In this document: in pieces, positions 32,324 through 38,523 of the stretch
Position numbering within the stretch: position 1 is the stretch's first letter
Layout: each line of letters opens with the position of its first letter
Origin: Clostridia bacterium
Lineage (GTDB): Bacteria; Bacillota; Clostridia; Oscillospirales; CAG-272
Assembly (NCBI GenBank): GCA_900769475.1
Contig: CAAGGQ010000139.1
Coordinates: 1-38,523, forward strand
Direction: 5' to 3'
Length of the DNA: 38,523 nt
Notes under the pieces: model-generated
What the model was told of the DNA's origin: nothing
The model's input: only the letters and a program-made list of their open reading frames with translations
Database searches by the model: none
Translations under genes and position numbers: made by a program

Positions 32324-33682
32324 TCAATTCTTTAAGCTGTGGATGGGCGCAGGAATGCGTCCACCGCGGCGAATGAATTTGGCGGGAGAATAGGTGTTGA
32401 GCTCCATCACGGGAGCGTAGCCCAAAAGACCTCCAAACTCCACGCTCTCCCCGGCCTTCTTCCCGTAAGCGGGGATCAGACGCACGGCGGTGGTCTTGGT
32501 GTTCACCACGCCAATGGCGATCTCGTCGGCAATGATGCCATTGATCACGTCCTCAGGGGTATCCCCGGGAATGGCGATCATATCCAATCCCACCGAGCAA
32601 ACGGCAGTCATGGCCTCCAGCTTCTCCAGGGTCAGAGCGCCCTTCTCGGCGGCGGCGATCATGCCTGCGTCCTCGGACACCGGAATAAAGGCTCCCGAAA
32701 GTCCGCCCACGTGGGAGGACGCCATCACGCCACCCTTCTTTACGGCGTCATTGAGCATAGCAAGGGCCGCCGTGGTGCCGTGCGCGCCGCAGGATTCCAG
32801 TCCCATGCCCTCCAGAATGTGGGCCACCGAGTCTCCGATGGCAGGAGTGGGTGCCAAGGAAAGATCCACGATGCCAAAGGGGGTATCCAGGCGCTTGGCC
32901 GCCTCGTTGGCCACCAGCTGTCCCACACGGGTGATCTTAAAGGCAGTCTTTTTGATGACGTCGGCCAGCTCGGAGAGGTTGCAATCTCCCGCGCGGCGAA
33001 TGGCAGAGGCCACTACGCCGGGGCCGCTGACGCCCACGTTGATGGCCGCCTCGGGCTCACCGATGCCGCAGAAGGCCCCCGCCATAAAGGGGTTATCCTC
33101 GGGCACGTTGGCAAATACCACCAGCTTGGCGCAGGCGATGGAATTGTTATCCCGAGTGAGGTAAGCGGCACGCTTGATGGTGGAGCCCATCAGCGCAATG
33201 GCATCCATATTGATGCCCGCCTTGGTGGAGGCGACGTTAACCGAGGAGCAAACGTTCTGGGTTTCGGTCAGGGCCTCGGGGATCACCGAGATCATGCGGC
33301 GAGCGCCCTCGGTCATGCCCTTTTGCACCAGGGCCGAAAAGCCGCCGATAAAGTTGATGCCCAGCTCGTTGGCCGCCCGTTGCAGGGTGTGGGCGATCTT
33401 GAGGTAGCCCTCGGGAGAGGTATTGCCACCAATAAGGGATACGGGAGTAACCGACACCCGCTTGTTTACAATGGGAATGCCGTACATTTTTTCGATCTCC
33501 TCCCCGGCCTTCACCAGGTTCTTGGCCCGGGAAGTGATCTTATCGTATATTTTTTCGCAAAGCCGATCGGTATCCTCACTCACGCAGTCCCACAGGGAAA
33601 TGCCCATGGTGATGGTGCGGATATCCAGATTTTCCTCGCGGATCATGCCAATGGTCTCGAGGACGTCCTGTGTGTTGATCAT
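32324..33682 (-). CDS. UPF0210 (DUF711) family protein of unknown function
   Basis: 452 aa from the ATG at 33682 (MINTQDVLETIGMI), the usual family length, with GAGGAGG upstream. An open extension to 33901 lies in the ACT gene in another frame and is rejected. Family marks are TITMGISLWDC, VNKRVSVTPVSLIGG, GLSGAFIPVSED and many glycine-rich loops. Structures of this family show a fold related to pyruvate formate-lyase-type enzymes, but no reaction is established. It is next to the UPF0237 ACT protein (14-nt gap), a pairing conserved in many Firmicutes. Confidence 0.92.
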   Translation of the reverse strand: MINTQDVLETIGMIREENLDIRTITMGISLWDCVSEDTDRLCEKIYDKITSRAKNLVKAGEEIEKMYGIPIVNKRVSVTPVSLIGGNTSPEGYLKIAHTLQRAANELGINFIGGFSALVQKGMTEGARRMISVIPEALTETQNVCSSVNVASTKAGINMDAIALMGSTIKRAAYLTRDNNSIACAKLVVFANVPEDNPFMAGAFCGIGEPEAAINVGVSGPGVVASAIRRAGDCNLSELADVIKKTAFKITRVGQLVANEAAKRLDTPFGIVDLSLAPTPAIGDSVAHILEGMGLESCGAHGTTAALAMLNDAVKKGGVMASSHVGGLSGAFIPVSEDAGMIAAAEKGALTLEKLEAMTAVCSVGLDMIAIPGDTPEDVINGIIADEIAIGVVNTKTTAVRLIPAYGKKAGESVEFGGLLGYAPVMELNTYSPAKFIRRGGRIPAPIHSLKN

Positions 33683-33696
33683 GAACTCCGGCCTCC

Positions 33697-33966
33697 TCAG
33701 ATGTGATGCATGGTGTTGAAGATATCTTCGTGCATGGTGTGGATCACCAGGTTCTTCTCCTTCCCAAGGGACGAAAGAATGTCCACAAAGGAGGAAAATT
33801 CGATGTTCAGCCCGGAGATGTCGGCCAGCATAATCATGGCAAAATACTCGCCCAGAACGCTCTGGGTGATATCCAGAATATTGGCGTCGTACTTGGCGCA
33901 ATGGGTGGCTACCTCGGCAATGATGCCCACGGTATCCTTACCGGTAACGGTGATAACAGCTTTCAT
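33697..33966 (-). CDS. UPF0237 ACT-domain protein
   Basis: 89 aa, a single ACT domain (VITVTGKDTVGIIAEVATHCAKY at the start, then ILDITQSVLG). ACT domains bind amino acids or other small ligands and regulate partners. This short family (GcvR-related) almost always sits beside UPF0210. The start at 33966 has AAAGGAA upstream. It is the first gene of a two-gene unit with its own promoter. A role as the ligand-sensing partner of the UPF0210 protein is an inference from co-occurrence. Confidence 0.92.
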   Translation of the reverse strand: MKAVITVTGKDTVGIIAEVATHCAKYDANILDITQSVLGEYFAMIMLADISGLNIEFSSFVDILSSLGKEKNLVIHTMHEDIFNTMHHI

Positions 33967-34018
33967 AAATGGAATTCCTTTCCTTAACGAAATGAAACAG
34001 GTAGAGCTTAATACCTAT

Positions 34019-34047
34019 ATTATGAACGATTCCCGGGAATTTGTCAA
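34019..34047 (-). promoter_or_regulatory. Promoter of the UPF0237-UPF0210 unit with a palindrome in the spacer
   Basis: TTGACA (34042-34047), a 17-nt spacer and CATAAT (34019-34024). A perfect 12-bp palindrome ATTCCCGGGAAT (34029-34040) fills most of the spacer. A protein bound there would block RNA polymerase, so it is a good operator candidate. Confidence 0.75.
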
Positions 34048-34087
34048 GGGCTGTTGTAAGAATTTTGCAAACTTTTTACAATACGCC

Positions 34088-34116
34088 TTGACACCCCTGC
34101 AAAACCATGCTAAAAT
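34088..34116 (+). promoter_or_regulatory. Promoter of the plus-strand membrane protein-RHH-phosphoesterase unit
   Basis: TTGACA (34088-34093), a 17-nt spacer and TAAAAT (34111-34116), about 35 nt before the ATG at 34151. It is divergent from the UPF0237 promoter with 40 bases between the two -35 boxes. Confidence 0.85.
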
Positions 34117-34150
34117 AATTTCGAAGATCAAACGCATAGGAGGTTGCTAT

Positions 34151-34711
34151 ATGAATTCCGATAGCGGCATGGGTGCCGGCTCGACCTACGAATACGTGGT
34201 GTCCGAAAAGAAAACGACGGCACTTGTGATGAAGCGCATTTCTCTGATCCTTCTCTACATCCTTTGGGCCGTGGTGCTCCTGGCGGGAGGCATGATGATC
34301 CGCCTGGTGGTTCCCTTCCTGGCCTTTATTCCCCTCACTCTTTGGATCCTTGTGTTCCTCACCTGGCGCTTTACCCAGGTGGAATACGAGTATTCCTTCT
34401 TCTCGGGCAAGCTGACGGTCTGCCGCATCCTGGGAGGCCGCAGTCGCAAGACTTTGGTAACCCTAACCATCAAGGAGCTGGCCGAGGTCTATCCCTGCCG
34501 GGATGAATTTGTGGACAAGGCCAACGCCTACTGTCCCGACCGCACGGTTTACGCCGCCTCGGATCGCTCGGCATCCGGGCTCTACGCCGCCACCTGGAAG
34601 GACGAGGAGGGACGCCGCTGTTTGCTTTGGTTTGAGCCCAACGAAAAGGCGCTCAAGATCCTACGCTATTACAACGCCTCCGCCCTAGCCTCCGCGCGGA
34701 CGGGACGCTGA
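34151..34711 (+). CDS. Membrane protein of unknown function with two transmembrane helices
   Basis: 186 aa from the ATG at 34151, chosen because AGGAGG lies 7 nt upstream. The open frame continues far upstream over the promoter and is not coding there. Residues about 30-73 form two adjacent hydrophobic helices (ISLILLYILWAVVLLAGGMM and LVVPFLAFIPLTLWILVFLTW). They are followed by a soluble beta-rich part (VEYEYSFFSGKLTVCRILG...) that resembles a small membrane-anchored PH-like domain. I do not recognise a named family. It starts a three-gene unit with the RHH regulator and the phosphoesterase. Confidence 0.85.
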   Translation: MNSDSGMGAGSTYEYVVSEKKTTALVMKRISLILLYILWAVVLLAGGMMIRLVVPFLAFIPLTLWILVFLTWRFTQVEYEYSFFSGKLTVCRILGGRSRKTLVTLTIKELAEVYPCRDEFVDKANAYCPDRTVYAASDRSASGLYAATWKDEEGRRCLLWFEPNEKALKILRYYNASALASARTGR

Positions 34712-34732
34712 CCACGGAAAGGAAGATACCCT

Positions 34733-34945
34733 ATGAAAAACCAACCCGAAATGACCCTGCGCATCCCCGAGGACGTACTGCGCAAGCTGCTGTATATCAG
34801 CAACGCCGAGGGAAGATCCCCCAACAACCACATCCTCATGCTGCTGCGAAGCAACATTCAGTATTTTGAGCGCGCCAAGGGACGCATGGACCCCGCCGCT
34901 CTGCGCAGCATCGACCTCTCGGAATACGAAAAAACCACCGAATAG
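34733..34945 (+). CDS. Arc-like ribbon-helix-helix DNA-binding protein
   Basis: 70 aa. The N-terminal strand EMTLRIPEDV is followed by helix one (LRKLLYISNAEG), a turn RSPNNH and helix two (ILMLLRSNIQYFERAKG), the order seen in Arc-type dimeric repressors. The residues on the strand that read DNA would be Thr8 and Arg10. There is an acidic C-terminal tail of about 20 residues. The ATG at 34733 has GGAAGG upstream, 21 nt after the membrane protein gene and 11 nt before the phosphoesterase gene. It probably autoregulates this unit or the divergent one (inference). Confidence 0.85.
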   Translation: MKNQPEMTLRIPEDVLRKLLYISNAEGRSPNNHILMLLRSNIQYFERAKGRMDPAALRSIDLSEYEKTTE

Positions 34946-34956
34946 GAGGAGCCCTT

Positions 34957-36096
34957 ATGAAAAACCAAGTCACCGAGCTCATGCCCTACTACCCCGGGGT
35001 GTATGCCGTGGGGGAGGACTATCAGATCATTCTTCCCTTTTCCGCCGAGGCCATCGTGAAGGTGCGGGTGGGAGAGACGGACTTTTACGACGATATGTGC
35101 GGCGTGCTTCGCTCCAGCGCTCTCATCCATCGGGTAGAGATCCCCATGGCAGCCCTGGACGCGGCCAAGGAATACACGGTGATCTATCGAAAGATCATCG
35201 ACCGCAAGGCCTACTTCCCCGAAACGGAGGAGGAGGTACACCTCACCTTTGATTTCCGTCCCCTGCCCTCGGAGGGAAGGATCAACATCTACCACCTCTC
35301 GGACACCCACAACATGGTAGAGGAACCCATTGCCGCCAGCGCCTATCTGGGGGACGAGATTGATCTGCTCATCCTCAACGGCGACATTCCCAACCACGCG
35401 GGCAAGCACGAGCATATGGAAACCGTCTTCAAGCTGGCCTCGGGAGTGGCCAAGGGAAACATCCCCATTCTTTGCTCCCGCGGCAATCACGACGATCGCG
35501 GCCGTTGCGCCGAGGATTTTCTTTCCTACATCCCTCACAAAAACGGAAAAACCTACTACACGGTGCGCATGGGCAAGGTCTGGGCGCTGATTCTGGACTG
35601 CGGCGAGGATAAGGATGACACCCACGAGGAATACGGCAACACCATCTGCTTCCATCCCTTCCGCCTGGCCGAAACCGAGTTCCTCAAGGACGTGGTAAAG
35701 CATGCCGAGCAGGAATACCTGGCCGAGGGCGTGGAGCGCCGCCTGGTGATCTGCCATATTCCCTTTACCTTTAGTAAGGGAGTCGATCCCTTTGATATTG
35801 AAAAAGAAATCTACGCCGAGTGGTCCCGCCTCTTGCGAGAGGAGATCAAGCCCGAGCTGATGATCTGCGGTCACCGCCACGTCACCGAAATTTGGGAGGT
35901 GGGCGGCAAATACGACGTTTACGGTCAGCCCTGCCCCGTGGTTGTGGGCTCCCGTCCCATTCGCCACAAGGACACCAAGGAGAAGGAATTCATTGGCTGT
36001 GCCATCACGCTGGAGGAGCGGACGGCAAAGGTGATCTTCAATCACCACAGCGGTGAGGTGCGGGAGGAGCACCTCCTGCAGCTCCGCGAGGACTGA
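34957..36096 (+). CDS. Calcineurin-like metallophosphoesterase
   Basis: 379 aa. The five-motif metal site is complete: Asp116 and His118 (LSDTHN), Asp143 (LNGDIPN), Asn177-His178 (SRGNHDD), His267 (CHIPF), and His306 and His308 (ICGHRHV). Residues 1-100 form a beta-rich N-terminal domain like that of purple acid phosphatase relatives. There is no signal peptide, so it is cytoplasmic. It hydrolyses a phosphomonoester or diester, substrate unknown. The ATG at 34957 has AGGAGG upstream. It is the last gene of its unit and is followed by a strong terminator. Confidence 0.93.
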   Translation: MKNQVTELMPYYPGVYAVGEDYQIILPFSAEAIVKVRVGETDFYDDMCGVLRSSALIHRVEIPMAALDAAKEYTVIYRKIIDRKAYFPETEEEVHLTFDFRPLPSEGRINIYHLSDTHNMVEEPIAASAYLGDEIDLLILNGDIPNHAGKHEHMETVFKLASGVAKGNIPILCSRGNHDDRGRCAEDFLSYIPHKNGKTYYTVRMGKVWALILDCGEDKDDTHEEYGNTICFHPFRLAETEFLKDVVKHAEQEYLAEGVERRLVICHIPFTFSKGVDPFDIEKEIYAEWSRLLREEIKPELMICGHRHVTEIWEVGGKYDVYGQPCPVVVGSRPIRHKDTKEKEFIGCAITLEERTAKVIFNHHSGEVREEHLLQLRED

Positions 36097-36146
36097 TCAA
36101 AACCGTCCCGATCGCTCAAACAAGCCCTGTTTCAACATTATAGCAA

Positions 36147-36184
36147 ACACGCCCAACCTCGATGAGGTTGGGCGTGTGTTTTTT
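36147..36184 (+). terminator. Intrinsic terminator, convergent
   Basis: A perfect 14-bp stem (36147-36160 with 36164-36177), a 3-nt loop and six T residues (36179-36184). It ends the plus-strand unit. The A-rich 5' flank gives a weaker terminator for the minus-strand gene whose stop overlaps it at 36183. Confidence 0.9.
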
Positions 36185-38523
36185 AAGGATGCATCTCTAC
36201 GTAGAGCAGACCGTAGCCGTTGGGCGTGTATACCAACGCGTTGCCGTCGGGGGTAAAGAGGACGGCCTCGGCGTAAACGTCCAGCTCACGGGTCTGGCCG
36301 GCGGCGTTCTTCAACACCGTTTGTACCACGTAGCGGGTATCAATGCTGAGGTAGGCTCTGCCCGCCGCCGAGGCGTGCAGCTCCTCCAGAGTCATGTAGT
36401 TCCAGGGCAGGAGCAGAGATACCGTGGGATCCTCCGGCCGTTGGGTGATCACCTGGCCGTTGAGATCGTACAGGGTACCGTCGCTCAGCGCAATGTAGCT
36501 GCCGTGCACGGTGATGCTGATGCCTTTGCCGTTGCCGGCATCCACGGTGCCCACCACCTTGGCGGTGGCGGTATCAATGAGGAAGACCTGCTTATGACTG
36601 CTGGCGGTAATCACCAACAACCGGGTGCGGTCGGGGCTCAGCATCAACGTGGGCCCGTAAGCAGACTTCACGTTGAGGAACTTCTTGGTGGACAGGAAGA
36701 AGTTGACCACCTGGCAATGCTGATCGTTTTGGGTCAGGAATACCCGATCTCCCACGATGAACATCTGATCCACGTACTGATACTTGTATTGCGATCCAAT
36801 CTTGGTGACCATCTGCTCTCCGTCGCTCAGGCGGTAGGTGTGTACGGAAACCTCATCCCCCTGCCCCGTGGCGGCTACCACGTAGTCACTTCCCACGGCC
36901 AGGGCACTCACGATCCCGGGAATCGAGATCACGTGGGTCTCGGTTCCGTCGGTCCCCAGCACCCGGACCTCGGTGATGCCGGTGGCATCGTTATAGGGCG
37001 TACAGAAGGCGATCCGGCCGGTTTCGGGGTCTACGGCGACCCACTGGATCTGTCGATCCGAAAGAGCAATGAGGCCGGATTGAGCTCCAACGAGCTGCTC
37101 CATACCTGCCGCGCTGCCGTTGACGAGATCCTTGGCAATGCTCACGGCGCCCTCTACGATGGAAGCCTTCAAATAGCTGGTGCTCACAGTCTTGGCCGAG
37201 GCGCCCTCGGGGCAAAAGATCACGGCCACGTTCTTCCAAAGCTCGGCATATTCGTTCTTTTGCACCGCGTTCCATTGCTCCTCGGTGCCCTCAAAATAGA
37301 TCACGTGAAGAGGAATCGACTTGTAGAACGCGCCGCTCTCGATGGTGGTGACCGTGGAGGGCAGAACGATGACCTGCAGCTCCTTGGCTCTGACAAAGGC
37401 ATCGGTGGGAAGAGTGGTCATAAAGGAAGGAACGCGCAGGGTGGCGGCCGACCAAAGGGCGGCGGGAACCAGGGTTGCCTCGGGACTCATGGCGGTGATG
37501 CCGGCCTGCTCGATCAGATCCTCAGGGATCTGAATGTGCTGGCTGTTGGACATCCAGGAGCTGACCTGATACTCGGTAACGGTGTAGGTTCCGTTCTCCA
37601 GCTGCTTCAGGTAGACCGTTGCAAAATCCGAAACGTCGGCACTGTAGTGCTCGCCGCAGGTATTGCAGGTGTGCAGAGCGAGGTAGCGCTCCTCGTTATC
37701 ATCGGTGGTCACCTTCATATTCAGGGAGGTGGTACCGGCGTGTCCAAAGGCGGGGATGGGATTCTCCAGGGCGTCACCGCACCGAATGCAGACCTCTACG
37801 ATCAATCCGTCGGTATCACAGGTGGCGTCGTAGCTCTTTTCGGTATCCAGCTCCCGCTTGTGTCCCAGAGGAGAGATCTCCACCACGTAGTCCTTATTGC
37901 ACACGCTGCAATGGAAGGTACGCTGTCCAAACTGATCGCATACCGGCGCCACATAGGAGAGCTCGGTGAGCTCGTGAATGATCAGACCGTTGGAATCGTC
38001 CGGCACGGCCTCGTGGTAGGATTTCAAGCGGCTCTCGGTCATCTCGTAGGCAAAGTCGATCTTGAGCATGCCGGTGGAGGAGGTGTAGCTGAGAAGCACG
38101 TAAACGTCCAGCTCCTCGTTGTAAATAAACACCCGATGTGCCACGGGAATATCGGTTTTGGCCAGCATACGCACAAAGCGGTTCTGATAGTCCTTTGCCA
38201 GATCCATGCAGGCGTCCACGTTGTACAGGATCTGCTGATCCAGGGTGTAAACGGTTCCAAAGCTCTGCCCCGTAACGCTGTGGAAGAAATCCTCCACGTT
38301 GTACAGGGGGATCTGCCGCAGGAAGGCGGTGAGCTCGGCCTCGGTCACGGAAAGGAGCGCCGCGGCGGCGGGAGCCGAAAGAGCGGGTGGGGTTTGGCAG
38401 GCCACGGAGGAGATCGAGATCACGGTATCCTCCAGCAGAGCCTCCTTGCCCAGATGGACCTTATCCAGGGAGAAACGGAAGACGCCGGTGGCGGGATCCA
38501 GCTCCAGGGTGCCCTCGATGACC
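36183..38523 (-). CDS. Large multidomain, probably exported protein, C-terminal part (5' end outside window)
   Basis: The frame is open through the window edge, so at least 779 residues are visible and the start lies beyond 38523. A GTG at 38423 is internal, not a start. In order there is a helical/mixed region, then a Cys-rich section of CxxC repeats with Gly-His punctuation (HCSVCNKDY...PLGHK, VCIRCGD...AFGHAG, HTCNTCGEHY), as in many clostridial surface proteins. A BspA-like leucine-rich repeat follows (LPTDAFVRAKELQVIVLPSTVTTIESGAFY) with a YFEGTEEQW cap. The last 320 or so residues are a repetitive beta-propeller-like domain (LSPDRTRLLVITASS, VVGTVDAGNG). Surface location is inferred. 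The function is unknown. Confidence 0.82.
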   Translation of the reverse strand, partial: VIEGTLELDPATGVFRFSLDKVHLGKEALLEDTVISISSVACQTPPALSAPAAAALLSVTEAELTAFLRQIPLYNVEDFFHSVTGQSFGTVYTLDQQILYNVDACMDLAKDYQNRFVRMLAKTDIPVAHRVFIYNEELDVYVLLSYTSSTGMLKIDFAYEMTESRLKSYHEAVPDDSNGLIIHELTELSYVAPVCDQFGQRTFHCSVCNKDYVVEISPLGHKRELDTEKSYDATCDTDGLIVEVCIRCGDALENPIPAFGHAGTTSLNMKVTTDDNEERYLALHTCNTCGEHYSADVSDFATVYLKQLENGTYTVTEYQVSSWMSNSQHIQIPEDLIEQAGITAMSPEATLVPAALWSAATLRVPSFMTTLPTDAFVRAKELQVIVLPSTVTTIESGAFYKSIPLHVIYFEGTEEQWNAVQKNEYAELWKNVAVIFCPEGASAKTVSTSYLKASIVEGAVSIAKDLVNGSAAGMEQLVGAQSGLIALSDRQIQWVAVDPETGRIAFCTPYNDATGITEVRVLGTDGTETHVISIPGIVSALAVGSDYVVAATGQGDEVSVHTYRLSDGEQMVTKIGSQYKYQYVDQMFIVGDRVFLTQNDQHCQVVNFFLSTKKFLNVKSAYGPTLMLSPDRTRLLVITASSHKQVFLIDTATAKVVGTVDAGNGKGISITVHGSYIALSDGTLYDLNGQVITQRPEDPTVSLLLPWNYMTLEELHASAAGRAYLSIDTRYVVQTVLKNAAGQTRELDVYAEAVLFTPDGNALVYTPNGYGLLYVEMHP

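Noticed and set aside
33683..33901. N-terminal extension of the UPF0210 protein
   Set aside because: It is out-of-frame reading of the ACT gene. The family starts at the ATG at 33682.

Overview
The window looks like chromosomal DNA from an anaerobic, fermentative, gut-type member of the Clostridia. The evidence is moderately high GC, canonical TTGACA/TATAAT promoters, strong AGGAG ribosome binding sites, an NAD-linked dihydroorotate dehydrogenase (PyrK-PyrD), formate-tetrahydrofolate ligase, a GH2 mannosidase-like enzyme, and BspA-like surface repeats. No species assignment is possible from the sequence alone.

Layout. (1) 1-1134: the 3' end of a plus-strand GH2 beta-mannosidase-like gene, closed by a long palindromic element. 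(2) 1523-13328, minus strand: a ten-gene pyrimidine operon read pyrC, carB, pyrK, pyrD, two tandem paralogous esterases, pyrF, pyrE, pyrB fused to a PyrI zinc domain, and an IMP dehydrogenase. It has a consensus promoter and a leader of only about 20 nt. (3) 13515-14880: a short plus-strand unit with a 26-codon ORF and a 136-aa unknown protein, followed by a dense block of palindromic and MITE-like repeats. (4) 14880-29237, minus strand: an eleven-gene purine and one-carbon operon read purE, purC, purF, purM, purN, purO-type IMP cyclohydrolase, stand-alone AICAR transformylase, glyA, purD, purL, fhs. It is preceded by a ZTP (pfl) riboswitch with an overlapping intrinsic terminator. (5) 29555-34047: an M20 peptidase, a MATE transporter, and the conserved-unknown pair UPF0210 and UPF0237 (ACT). 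(6) 34088-36184, plus strand: a membrane protein, a ribbon-helix-helix regulator and a metallophosphoesterase, with their own promoter and terminator. (7) 36183 to the end, minus strand: the C-terminal part of a large, probably exported multidomain protein.

How the genes work together. The pyr operon covers UMP synthesis from carbamoyl phosphate to UMP, and carries carB without carA. Its last gene commits IMP to GTP synthesis. The pur operon covers most steps from PRPP to IMP; purB, purK, purA and guaA are not in the window. It also includes glyA and fhs, which feed the 10-formyl-tetrahydrofolate used by PurN and the AICAR transformylase. That fits control by ZTP, the alarmone of 10-formyl-THF shortage.

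The most unusual points are these. The IMPDH resembles the Tritrichomonas foetus enzyme, with key residues at the same numbers. ATCase is fused only to the zinc-binding domain of PyrI. PurH is replaced by an archaeal-type PurO plus a separate transformylase. PurF has no N-terminal nucleophile cysteine. A three-copy dispersed palindrome sits directly after stop codons, and its apex is complementary to its own 3' tail. I saw no CRISPR array, rRNA, tRNA or complete transposase gene.
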